Below, piece by piece: positions 1-5,724 of a stretch of 8,360 nucleotides of DNA. The notes under the pieces were generated by a model. The model had not been told where the DNA came from. It saw only the letters and a program-made list of their open reading frames with translations, and did not search any database. Position 1 is the first letter of the stretch. Each line of letters opens with the position of its first letter. The DNA is from Candidatus Poseidoniales archaeon. Lineage in GTDB: Archaea; Thermoplasmatota; Poseidoniia; Poseidoniales; Poseidoniaceae. The stretch spans positions 1 through 8,360 of the forward strand of contig DUCL01000012.1 of the NCBI GenBank assembly GCA_012959845.1, given 5' to 3'. The position numbers were made by a program, and so were the translations under genes.

Positions 1-1652
1 CCAGCAACAACTCTCATTCCGACAATCGCTGGTCCTTTGGCCCTAAATGTATGGTCTTTGAGATAGAGAAGACGGCCAGGATAAACCAAAGATTCTCTTA
101 ATTCAGCCTCAATTTCTGCTTGTACCTGTTCTCTCCACTCCTCGTATTCATCCAGTACATGGTAAATTATTTCACCACTGATGAATTTTATTTCAGCATC
201 TTCGGATTTAAGACTTTCAACAACTTCAGAATTTGCTTTGGTTGAGAAACCAAGAATTATTTTGTATAGTGGTTCTTTAGCACTTTGAGCCATTAATATG
301 TCCTTTTTGTTAACAACTCCAACTGTTGCTCTTCGTACAGGGATTTTCAATTTGAACAATTCAAAAGCGAGGGCTTCTAAGCCACCAACAGTATCAGCCT
401 TGATGACAACTCCTTTCTTTTCTTCTTCAGCATCAAGACAAGGGCCTCTTTCTTGGGCGTGGCTCTTGAAGTCAATTCGAGAGAATACCTCATTACACTG
501 ATTGCACATAATTGGCATTTGATTGAAAATACCTCTCCACTCATCGCGAATTGCTTGTTTAGCAATATCCTCTTCTTCTTCTGTATTTGCTAGATGAAGA
601 GTAGTTCCTGCGATTGTCCCTTCTAAATTAGGTGCAACAATTTTGACACCACAAGCAGCCTCAACATCTTCATAATTGACCCAGCGCTTACCAGCATCAC
701 GCATTTCTGACATTCCCTTAGGGCGCTTCAATCCCTTGATATGTGTCCTATAAGGGCCATCAGGTCCCGCTAACATTATCTTATCACCGACCTTTAATCC
801 ACCACGATAAAGAATGATATCAATGGTTTTACCCATTCCTATTTCTTCTCGAACCTCTAAGACGGTGGCTTGTGTTGAGCCCAATGTATCAGTTAATCTA
901 TCTTCCAAGAATCTCTCAGCCAGTCCAACAGTTACCGTCAATAAATCTTGTAATCCTTCTCCTTCTTTCGCACTCATTGGTACTAATGCGACGTTATTGC
1001 GGAAATCTTTGATTTGATCATATCTTTCAATATTGAATCCATGTTCAGAAAACTGTCCAAGTAATTTCCAATATCTTGTTTCAAACAAATCTATTACGTC
1101 TTCACGTTGGTCTTTTAATGATTCAATAAAAGAGCGGTTTTCTTCGCACATCCATCCATGAATACGGTCAATTTTATTGGCAGCGATTACGAAAGGAGTT
1201 TTTGAATCTCGTAATACTTTCAGCGACTCAATCGTCTGTGGCTGTAGTCCTTCCATGATATCTATGACCAAGATTGCAATATCAGATACTGAACCGCCTC
1301 TATTGCGTAGTGAAACGAATGAATGGTGGCCGGGGGTATCGATAAAGAGTAATCCAGGTGATTTGAATTTATTTCCACGCATCATCTTTGAACAGGTTTC
1401 ATTGAGAATATCAGCAGGAACTTCAGTAGCTCCAATATGTTGAGTAATTCCTCCAGCCTCTCTATCCATTACACTGGCTTGTCGTTCACTTCCGATAGAG
1501 CGAACTAAATCTAAGACACTAGTTTTGCCATGGTCAACATGACCTAACACAGATACAATTGGTTGGCGGTTATGTCCTTTCTTGACTTCTTCAACCACTT
1601 GTTCAGCAGTATCAATGTCCTTAGAATCGGAGTTTTCCTGCTCTTCAGTCAT
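1..1652 (-). CDS. infB: Archaeal translation initiation factor aIF5B/IF-2, C-terminus cut by window edge
   Basis: Ribosome-dependent GTPase that promotes initiator-tRNA binding and subunit joining. The first 550 residues are visible; archaeal homologues are near 600, so only the last part of domain IV is missing. Visible G motifs are G1 GHVDHGKTS (37-45), switch I GGITQHIG (67-74), G3 DTPGHHSF (105-112), G4 NKID (159-162) and G5 SAKEGEG (227-233). Domain II follows at about 255-355 and domain III from about 414 (GVVIKADTVGG). Two oddities stand out. There is an acidic N-terminal extension of about 28 residues before the GTPase core. There is also an inserted C-x2-C-x11-H-x6-C segment at residues 383-405, between domains II and III, which I do not recall in standard archaeal proteins. 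The ATG at 1652 is preceded by GGTGAGG at the same spacing as neighbouring genes. It lies 41 bp after the ndk stop, so the two are probably cotranscribed. Confidence 0.96.
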   Translation of the reverse strand, partial: MTEEQENSDSKDIDTAEQVVEEVKKGHNRQPIVSVLGHVDHGKTSVLDLVRSIGSERQASVMDREAGGITQHIGATEVPADILNETCSKMMRGNKFKSPGLLFIDTPGHHSFVSLRNRGGSVSDIAILVIDIMEGLQPQTIESLKVLRDSKTPFVIAANKIDRIHGWMCEENRSFIESLKDQREDVIDLFETRYWKLLGQFSEHGFNIERYDQIKDFRNNVALVPMSAKEGEGLQDLLTVTVGLAERFLEDRLTDTLGSTQATVLEVREEIGMGKTIDIILYRGGLKVGDKIMLAGPDGPYRTHIKGLKRPKGMSEMRDAGKRWVNYEDVEAACGVKIVAPNLEGTIAGTTLHLANTEEEEDIAKQAIRDEWRGIFNQMPIMCNQCNEVFSRIDFKSHAQERGPCLDAEEEKKGVVIKADTVGGLEALAFELFKLKIPVRRATVGVVNKKDILMAQSAKEPLYKIILGFSTKANSEVVESLKSEDAEIKFISGEIIYHVLDEYEEWREQVQAEIEAELRESLVYPGRLLYLKDHTFRAKGPAIVGMRVVA

Positions 1653-1693
1653 TTTCCTCACCGTCCGGCCAGCAGGTGGTTCACTGGTCAGTT

Positions 1694-2140
1694 TCACTCG
1701 TAAACCCAAGCGCCCATCAAGTTGTCCCATTGCATGAGACCTTCAGGGAACCAAAGGTTGAGTTCAAACTCAGCAGTTTCAGCAGCATCAGAGCCGTGAA
1801 TCATGTTGTAGCCCATATCCATGCCGTAGTCGCCACGAATAGTACCAGGTGCTGCTTCACGTCCATTTGTTGCACCGATTAGGGTGCGAGCAACAGCAAT
1901 AGCATCAACGCCAGTCCAAGCCATACAGACGACAGGTCCAGATGTTACGAACTTGATTAGTCCAGGATAGAATGGGCGTTGTGCATGACATGCATAGTGT
2001 GCTTCAGCGATTTCTTGACTTGGAACAACGGATTTTAATCCGATTAATTTGAGTCCTTTGCGCTCAAATCGTCCAATAATTTCTCCAACAAGGCCACGTT
2101 GTACGCCATCAGGCTTGATCATAATGTAGGTAGTCTCCAT
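1694..2140 (-). CDS. ndk: Nucleoside diphosphate kinase
   Basis: Transfers the gamma phosphate of ATP to NDPs through a phosphohistidine, balancing the cytoplasmic NTP and dNTP pools. The 148-residue length is normal. It begins METTYIMIKPDGVQRG, the family's N-terminal strand with the ATP-site KPDGVQRG. The active-site His is H115 in NMIHGSD. The Kpn-loop area and the RGDYG segment (102-106) are also present. The reading frame stays open upstream to a TTG at 2152. The ATG at 2140 is preferred because GGTGA lies just before it and family members start at this point. It is the first gene of a ndk-infB pair. A TATA candidate at 2172-2179 would give it a short leader and a promoter separate from the ribosomal genes. 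Confidence 0.97.
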   Translation of the reverse strand: METTYIMIKPDGVQRGLVGEIIGRFERKGLKLIGLKSVVPSQEIAEAHYACHAQRPFYPGLIKFVTSGPVVCMAWTGVDAIAVARTLIGATNGREAAPGTIRGDYGMDMGYNMIHGSDAAETAEFELNLWFPEGLMQWDNLMGAWVYE

Positions 2141-2171
2141 AGTGTTCACCAAAACGAGCCACCAGCGGCCC

Positions 2172-2179
2172 CTTTAAAA
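2172..2179 (-). promoter_or_regulatory. Candidate TATA box of ndk-infB
   Basis: On the minus strand this reads TTTTAAAG, an archaeal TATA-like octamer. Initiation about 25 nt downstream would fall near 2150, just before the ndk Shine-Dalgarno site. It is needed because the plus-strand gene at 2368-2649 separates ndk from rpl24e. The call is by eye only. Confidence 0.45.
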
Positions 2180-2367
2180 CCAAATCCCCTAATAGAAAAT
2201 AGAATTATCAATACATGCAACAGTATTATTCAATCAATCTCTATCGGCCATTATGGGCGAGGGGAGTAGGCATAGAGCCGATTCAGCAGGTTTTTGGGCA
2301 TTGATTCTAGGTAGTTCTATTTCAAGGAAAGAACTTACTTCCAGGTGTGTATTATAATTGGAATGAT

Positions 2368-2649
2368 ATGGCTTTGGTTAGCGCAGTTCTTGCAGTGATA
2401 TATGGGTTCATAATCAGCAGAGGTGGGATTAATTCCACTATGGGTTTTGCTGGTGGAACCCTAGGAGCAGTAATGCTTTTTGATATGTTTTTATTCAGAG
2501 ATTTCCAATCATTAATACATGATTTTAATGATGTATTACCTGATAAATTTAGTGCCGAAGCCGTAATCACCTTCGGACTGATTCTAATATCACTTTACTT
2601 CGTAGTATTCAAACCACAAAAGAACAAAGAACAAACTAAAAAAGAATAG
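2368..2649 (+). CDS. Small multi-pass membrane protein, function unknown
   Basis: A 93-residue protein with three probable membrane segments: residues about 2-17 (starting ALVSAVLAVIYGFII), 24-43 (glycine-rich, ending in LFDMFLF) and 64-82 (AEAVITFGLILISLYFVVF). A lysine-rich tail (KPQKNKEQTKKE) follows, which by the positive-inside rule should be cytoplasmic. I recognise no family. The frame also offers a GTG at 2347. I prefer the ATG at 2368, which puts the hydrophobic segment at the N-terminus and has a weak GGA at the usual Shine-Dalgarno distance. It lies on the opposite strand from its neighbours, between rpl24e and ndk, which are adjacent in many euryarchaea. Hydrophobic, codon-like composition supports a real gene. 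Function cannot be inferred from position. Confidence 0.75.
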   Translation: MALVSAVLAVIYGFIISRGGINSTMGFAGGTLGAVMLFDMFLFRDFQSLIHDFNDVLPDKFSAEAVITFGLILISLYFVVFKPQKNKEQTKKE

Positions 2650-2659
2650 TTTGTACTGT

Positions 2660-2714
2660 TTTGATATCAGTTCCAATTGGAACGGCTGAATGAATATCTC
2701 AAAAAGATATCAAA
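2660..2714. terminator. Structured intergenic region between convergent genes
   Basis: Between the plus-strand membrane gene (stop 2649) and the rpl24e stop (2710-2712) three inverted repeats nest together. A 9-bp repeat TTTGATATC/GATATCAAA pairs 2660-2668 with 2706-2714. A perfect 14-nt palindrome GTTCCAATTGGAAC lies at 2670-2683. ATATCT/AGATAT, with a T-rich spacer on the minus strand, lies at 2694-2710. The outer repeat overlaps the rpl24e stop. A bidirectional termination or 3'-end processing element is plausible, and the palindrome could alternatively be a protein-binding site. Confidence 0.4.
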
Positions 2715-2901
2715 GGATTCCGCCCTTGACAAAGTGGCGAGTCCACTTTACCTTGCGGCTATTTCTCTTTAGGGCGAGCATATTCTTACGGGCCTTAGAG
2801 TTCTTGAACCACAATACGCTTCCATCACGACGGATAAACATCATTCCAGTTCCAGGCTCAATTTCCTCACCAGAGAAAGAACAAATTCTACGTTCAGGCA
2901 T
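2710..2901 (-). CDS. rpl24e: Ribosomal protein eL24 (L24e), zinc ligands lost
   Basis: Large-subunit ribosomal protein at the subunit interface. The 63 residues are the usual archaeal length. Diagnostic stretches are RICSFSGEEIEPGTG (5-19), MFIRRDGSVLWF (21-32) and RNSRKVKWTR (46-55). Canonical archaeal eL24 carries a four-cysteine zinc site, CxxC followed by FCSSKC. Here only C7 remains, and the other three positions are S10, K33 and A37. The fold signature is otherwise well kept, so this looks like a functional zinc-free variant and not a decaying gene. The ATG at 2901 is chosen because GGTGA (2907-2911) precedes it by the local standard spacing. The GTG at 2910 lies inside that site. The Shine-Dalgarno site overlaps the rps28e stop, so translation is probably coupled. 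Confidence 0.95.
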   Translation of the reverse strand: MPERRICSFSGEEIEPGTGMMFIRRDGSVLWFKNSKARKNMLALKRNSRKVKWTRHFVKGGIL

Positions 2902-2906
2902 ATTAT

Positions 2907-3131
2907 TCACCGTCCACCAATCTTACGGGCCTCGCGACCTGTATCCTTGAGCATCAATAAATCGCCAACGCGAATTGGGCCCAAAACATTTCGAGTAATG
3001 ATGCGACCCACGTCACGTGGGTTTGGTGCATCGTTGACACGGACCTTTACTTGAGTAGCTTCACCGGTCATACCAGTACGACCAACAATCTCTACTACTT
3101 CAGCAGGCCATCCTCCTAATTCTTCACTCAT
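2907..3131 (-). CDS. rps28e: Ribosomal protein eS28 (S28e)
   Basis: Small-subunit protein with an OB-like barrel, located near the mRNA exit region. The 74 residues are close to the usual 70 or so. The conserved core is visible: PAEVVEIVGRTGMTGEATQVKVRV, then NVLGPIRVGDLLML and the terminal basic tail TGREARKIGGR. It sits second in the L7Ae-S28e-L24e operon, 28 bp after rpl7ae. An in-frame ATG at 3140 exists, but AGGAGATG (3138-3145) overlaps it and is correctly spaced for the ATG at 3131, which is therefore preferred. Confidence 0.96.
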   Translation of the reverse strand: MSEELGGWPAEVVEIVGRTGMTGEATQVKVRVNDAPNPRDVGRIITRNVLGPIRVGDLLMLKDTGREARKIGGR

Positions 3132-3159
3132 CTTTTCCATCTCCTATTTTCAATGGAAC

Positions 3160-3531
3160 TCAAGCCTTTAGGCCGTTGATGAGTTCTACAACTTCGTTGA
3201 ATTTTTCTTGTGCACCTTTTTTGATTTCCATAATAGCAATCGATGCTGCTTGGACACCCTTTGGAAGGTTTGCTTCCTGTGCAAGGAATTCTTGAGAAGG
3301 AACATATCCGTATGGGATTCCTTTCTCTTCACAAATGAGAGGGATGTGAGCCAATAGTTCTGGTGGGTTCACATCTTCTGCTAGAATGATGAATTGAGCG
3401 GTTCCGCGCTCAGCGGTCTTGGTCACTTCATTGCTACCTTTTTTTAGGCGGCCGTTGGTGTTTGCAGTAATCATCTCGTAGATTTTATCAGAGACTTCGC
3501 TTGGGGTTTCAAATTTAACGTGTACATTCAT
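3160..3531 (-). CDS. rpl7ae: Ribosomal protein eL8/L7Ae, kink-turn binding protein
   Basis: In archaea L7Ae binds kink-turn RNA in the large ribosomal subunit, in C/D and H/ACA guide RNPs, and in RNase P. The 123-residue length is typical. The RNA-contact segment NGRLKKGSNEVTK is at residues 26-38, followed by the ERG(T) helix at 41-44. The AEDVNPPELLAHIPLICEEKGIPYGYV block (51-77) is diagnostic. The frame continues upstream for 16 codons. The ATG at 3531 is chosen because GGAGTGA (3537-3543) precedes it at the locally conserved spacing and homologues begin near here. It is the first gene of a three-gene ribosomal operon with a TATA candidate at 3580-3587. Confidence 0.97.
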   Translation of the reverse strand: MNVHVKFETPSEVSDKIYEMITANTNGRLKKGSNEVTKTAERGTAQFIILAEDVNPPELLAHIPLICEEKGIPYGYVPSQEFLAQEANLPKGVQAASIAIMEIKKGAQEKFNEVVELINGLKA

Positions 3532-3536
3532 TGGAA

Positions 3537-3543
3537 TCACTCC
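3537..3543 (-). promoter_or_regulatory. Ribosome binding site deciding the rpl7ae start
   Basis: Minus-strand GGAGTGA, with the GTG exactly nine bases upstream of and in frame with the ATG at 3531. GGAGTGATTCC can also fold into a short GGA/TCC stem that would partly cover the site. That folding is speculative. Confidence 0.6.
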
Positions 3544-3579
3544 ATCCTCATGTAAGGCAGTCCTGCGCCTATACCTCAC

Positions 3580-3587
3580 ATATTAAA
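3580..3587 (-). promoter_or_regulatory. Candidate TATA box of the rpl7ae-rps28e-rpl24e operon
   Basis: The minus-strand octamer TTTAATAT matches the archaeal TATA consensus closely. A start site about 25 nt downstream (near 3558) would give a leader of roughly 27 nt containing the Shine-Dalgarno site. It lies in the gap between prs and rpl7ae. Confidence 0.55.
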
Positions 3588-3662
3588 GCGCGACGGTTAA
3601 GACAATAAACCAAACATTGCTGATTATTATCTATTGATTAGGGGTTAAAAGGCACACTGCGA

Positions 3663-4610
3663 CTAATTATTCCAATCCAGCCTTTCCATTAGTTCATTGA
3701 CTCCACGTGCTAAAGCAGGTCCGCCGGAGATAACATCTCTCGGGTTAGAAAGGCTACCGGTTGCATGTACTCCGTCAACATATCGCAGTAATCTAGCGAT
3801 TGCACCACCTGTGAATAACCCATGTGAACAAGCAGCATGAACTTCGATAGCCCCTTGACTTCGTAGTGCCTCAGCAGCACGACAAATTGTTCCGCCAGTA
3901 GCGATCATATCGTCAACGATAGCAACCTTCTTTCCATCAACATCCAAATCCTTTGCTTTGTGAATAATGGTGTGAGCATCAATTCGGGTCTTTTCAAGAT
4001 AACTAAATTGGCAATTGATTGTCCTAGCAACTTCACTCGCCCTTTCTATTGCACCCTTGTCAGGAGATAGAATGAAATCTGGTGCCACAGTTTCTTGTAA
4101 GTGTTTAGCAAGTTCAGGCATTGCAGAAGTAAATGCTACTGGAACAGGCAAATCCTCCAATACCTTTGGTGCATGTAAATCAAAGACGATGATTCCGTCA
4201 CAACGCGATGCTAACAATTGTCCAATGGCGCGAGCGGAAATTGCTTCTCCAGGTTTGAATCTCTTATCCTGTCGTGAATATCCAAAGTATGGGATTGCTA
4301 GTAGAATGCCTGGGCCTACATCTGGCAATTGCTGAGGGCCAATTTCACGCAAATTTTCCATGTTGCCGCTTCTAACATCATTGATTGCTTCTAACATCAA
4401 CATCGTTTCAATAATTCCAGCATCCGGAAACGTGTTAGAAACCAAAACAACAGGCTCACTTCGCACATCATCAATTATCTCTTCTGGGATACGAGTGTAG
4501 CCTTCAGTGTCTGGAAAGCGTCTTGTTTCAAGGCTATGATGTGTCCAACCCAAAGACTCGGCAAGTTGAGTTGCAAGCAATCTCGAATTACTTCCGGATA
4601 GGACTACCAT
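3663..4610 (-). CDS. prs: Ribose-phosphate pyrophosphokinase (PRPP synthetase)
   Basis: Makes PRPP from ribose 5-phosphate and ATP for purine, pyrimidine, histidine and tryptophan synthesis. The 315-residue protein starts MVVLSGSNSRLLA, the family N-terminus. It carries RRFPDTEGYTRI (30-41), the catalytic loop region IPYFGYSRQDKRFKPGE (106-122), the metal-binding DLHAP (144-148) and the PRPP-binding loop VAIVDDMIATGGTI (229-242). Compared with the usual spacing there is a charged insertion of roughly 20 residues at about 80-100. The frame is open to an ATG at 4649, but that start has no Shine-Dalgarno site. The ATG at 4610 has TGAGG (4619-4623) in the same register as the other genes here and matches the family start. 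It lies 130 bp upstream of the rpl7ae start, and both have their own TATA candidates. Confidence 0.96.
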   Translation of the reverse strand: MVVLSGSNSRLLATQLAESLGWTHHSLETRRFPDTEGYTRIPEEIIDDVRSEPVVLVSNTFPDAGIIETMLMLEAINDVRSGNMENLREIGPQQLPDVGPGILLAIPYFGYSRQDKRFKPGEAISARAIGQLLASRCDGIIVFDLHAPKVLEDLPVPVAFTSAMPELAKHLQETVAPDFILSPDKGAIERASEVARTINCQFSYLEKTRIDAHTIIHKAKDLDVDGKKVAIVDDMIATGGTICRAAEALRSQGAIEVHAACSHGLFTGGAIARLLRYVDGVHATGSLSNPRDVISGGPALARGVNELMERLDWNN

Positions 4611-4694
4611 GGGGGCTGCCTCATGTATAGGCGAGCGCCGCCCCTTCATGTTCTTTACTTCTAAACTCGCAAATGAGAGAATGTTTGAAATCTC

Positions 4695-4702
4695 TTAATA
4701 AA
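4695..4702 (-). promoter_or_regulatory. Candidate TATA box of prs
   Basis: The minus-strand octamer TTTATTAA lies in an AT-rich patch. Initiation near 4672 would give a leader of about 60 nt to the ATG at 4610, or about 23 nt to the alternative ATG at 4649. Confidence 0.5.
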
Positions 4703-4772
4703 TTGTTATTTGGTGTGCGGGGCAGGGATTTTTATTGTCGAACAACCGTTGATAGTAAATGGAATTGGTTGT

Positions 4773-4832
4773 TTGAACTAAAGGCTTGAACGGTCGTATT
4801 GATTTTTGTTGTTCAGTTCAAGCCTAGTTCAA
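4773..4832. repeat. Long imperfect inverted repeat upstream of prs
   Basis: The arm at 4773-4791 (TTGAACTAAAGGCTTGAAC) pairs with 4816-4832 (GTTCAAGCCTAGTTCAA). There are 17 base pairs with a two-base bulge and a 24-nt AT-rich loop. The arms contain GTTCAAGCC-like strings resembling a tRNA T-loop. The right arm runs directly into the tRNA-derived fragment at 4827-4844. Confidence 0.7.
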
Positions 4833-4844
4833 GTCCTGCCTCGC
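4827..4844 (+). repeat. Inverted 18-nt copy of the tRNA-Ile 3' end
   Basis: GTTCAAGTCCTGCCTCGC on the plus strand is identical to the T-loop and 3' acceptor portion of the nearby minus-strand tRNA-Ile. The reverse complement lies at 4886-4903, with a 41-nt spacer. No D arm, anticodon arm or 5' acceptor strand precedes it, so it is a fragment and not a second tRNA. It could be a remnant of rearrangement or integration, or a hairpin-forming element. Attachment-site duplications are normally direct, so the inverted orientation is odd. Confidence 0.8.
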
Positions 4845-4883
4845 TTGCTGGAGGCGATTCTGAACGATGAAATTAGGATTAAT

Positions 4884-4956
4884 GCGCGAGGCAGGACTTG
4901 AACCTGCGACCTCCCGGTTATCAGCCGGGTGCTCCAACCGACTAAGCTACCCGCGC
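4884..4956 (-). tRNA. tRNA-Ile, anticodon GAU
   Basis: A complete 73-nt cloverleaf without intron or encoded CCA. The acceptor stem GCGCGGG pairs with CTCGCGC (seven pairs, one G-U). The D arm is GCTTAGTCGGTTGGAGC. The anticodon arm is CCCGG-CTGATAA-CCGGG with GAT at positions 34-36. The variable loop is AGGTC. The T arm is GCAGG-TTCAAGT-CCTGC. It reads AUC and AUU codons. It lies about 105 bp downstream of the PRC-barrel gene on the same strand, with two hairpins between them, and 234 bp upstream of prs. Confidence 0.97.
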
Positions 4957-4982
4957 TTGGGTAATTTCGCCGACTCGCAACC

Positions 4983-5000
4983 CCGTCATAAGAGTGACGG
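4983..5000. repeat. Small perfect hairpin upstream of tRNA-Ile
   Basis: CCGTCA-TAAGAG-TGACGG, a 6-bp perfect stem with a 6-nt loop, 26 bases upstream of the tRNA 5' end. It could be part of the tRNA promoter region or of the 3' end of the PRC-barrel transcript. Confidence 0.5.
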
Positions 5001-5010
5001 AATAACAAAG

Positions 5011-5027
5011 CCCCGGCATCATTGGGG
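5011..5027 (-). terminator. Possible terminator after the PRC-barrel gene
   Basis: A CCCC/GGGG stem with a 9-nt loop lies 35 bp past the PRC-barrel stop. On the minus strand it is followed by CTTTGTTATT, a weakly T-rich tract. Archaeal termination depends mostly on T-tracts, so this call is tentative. Confidence 0.3.
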
Positions 5028-5061
5028 TTCGTGGTCGAACAGTGTAGCGTTTTTACTACAA

Positions 5062-5646
5062 TCACTCTACTTCTAAACTGTTTATTGTTATGTAAGAAGG
5101 TAAGTTCATTACTTTTTCAAAGTTACGTGATAGCACTACTTCGTCAAGTTTATCTCTTGTTCGAGAAAAGGCAGTGATTGGTATTCGAATGAACATCTCT
5201 ACGCCGAATTGCTTTTGGATTGCAATTCTTGTTTGAACAATAACGCCCTTGTAAGTGCGCTTAACTTTGAACAAATCAGTGATAACTCCAATTTCATCTC
5301 CTTGATTATCTAGTACGGCTCTGTCTAGCATTTCATCAGGTGCGTATAATTTTTCATCAATACGTACTGTATTTCTCCACCGGCGTTGTAATTCGCGCAT
5401 CGACTTTGAAAGTCTTACAGTTCCATCATTGCGGATACTGTGCACTAGTTCCTTTGGCAGCGGTGCAAGTTCAGCAGGCTTACGCATATATTCTCCTGCA
5501 ACCTCTGAATCAACTTGGATCCTCATAGATTGCACTCTGGCTTCGTTAGGATGATGTCGTTCTCCGACTATCGTCCCAACCTTCTTATCGTTCACATAAA
5601 CATCTCTTTGGATTAACTCCTGGATGTCATATTTGTCTTTTACCAT
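5062..5646 (-). CDS. Two-domain PRC-barrel protein
   Basis: A 194-residue soluble protein with no signal peptide or membrane segment. Two PRC-barrel-like beta units are visible. One is at about residues 12-50 (RDVYVNDKKVGTIVGE, then RVQSMRIQVD). The other is at about 107-178 (DRAVLDNQGDEIGVITDLFKV, GVIVQTRI, then VEMFIRIPITAFSRTRDKLDEVVL). A charged linker with RRWRNTVRIDEK joins them. PRC barrels occur in RimM-type RNA-processing factors, photosynthetic reaction-centre H subunits and archaeal division-associated proteins such as CdpB. Which role applies here cannot be told from sequence alone. AGGAGATG (5653-5660) spaces correctly to the ATG at 5646, and the in-frame ATG at 5655 lies within that site. 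The promoter candidate is at 5706-5713. Confidence 0.85.
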   Translation of the reverse strand: MVKDKYDIQELIQRDVYVNDKKVGTIVGERHHPNEARVQSMRIQVDSEVAGEYMRKPAELAPLPKELVHSIRNDGTVRLSKSMRELQRRWRNTVRIDEKLYAPDEMLDRAVLDNQGDEIGVITDLFKVKRTYKGVIVQTRIAIQKQFGVEMFIRIPITAFSRTRDKLDEVVLSRNFEKVMNLPSYITINSLEVE

Positions 5647-5663
5647 TTTTCCCATCTCCTTGT

Positions 5664-5679
5664 GCCGGTGTAGTCCGGC
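5664..5679 (-). promoter_or_regulatory. Leader hairpin next to the PRC-barrel ribosome binding site
   Basis: GCCGG-ACTACA-CCGGC on the minus strand forms a 5-bp GC stem ending four bases upstream of AGGAGATG. It lies within the predicted 5' leader. A role in translation control is possible but unproven. Confidence 0.4.
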
Positions 5680-5705
5680 TTACTTAATGCTCGTTAGTGG
5701 GGGGT

Positions 5706-5713
5706 CTTATACT
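5706..5713 (-). promoter_or_regulatory. Candidate TATA box of the PRC-barrel gene
   Basis: The minus-strand octamer AGTATAAG contains TATAA. Initiation about 25 nt downstream, near 5684, would give a leader of about 38 nt carrying the 5664-5679 hairpin and the Shine-Dalgarno site. Confidence 0.4.
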
Positions 5714-5724
5714 CTTGCCCTTCT

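Noticed and set aside
2253..2357. 34-codon frame starting ATG 2253 upstream of the small membrane gene
   Set aside because: No ribosome binding site, no recognisable domain, and it overlaps the start region of the better-supported gene.
2347..2367. GTG 2347 as the start of the small membrane protein
   Set aside because: AGGTG directly abuts the GTG with no usable spacing. ATG 2368 gives a cleaner hydrophobic N-terminus.
4611..4649. Longer prs with ATG 4649
   Set aside because: No Shine-Dalgarno site, and the extra 13 residues precede the conserved family N-terminus. ATG 4610 has a binding site in register.
4740..4846. A second tRNA on the plus strand ending at the tRNA-like fragment
   Set aside because: No matching 5' acceptor strand, D arm or anticodon arm could be found. 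Only the 3' segment is present.
4829..5065. Frames on both strands across the tRNA (4829-5065 minus and 4867-5076 plus)
   Set aside because: Both run through the tRNA-Ile gene and flanking repeats and have no protein-like features.
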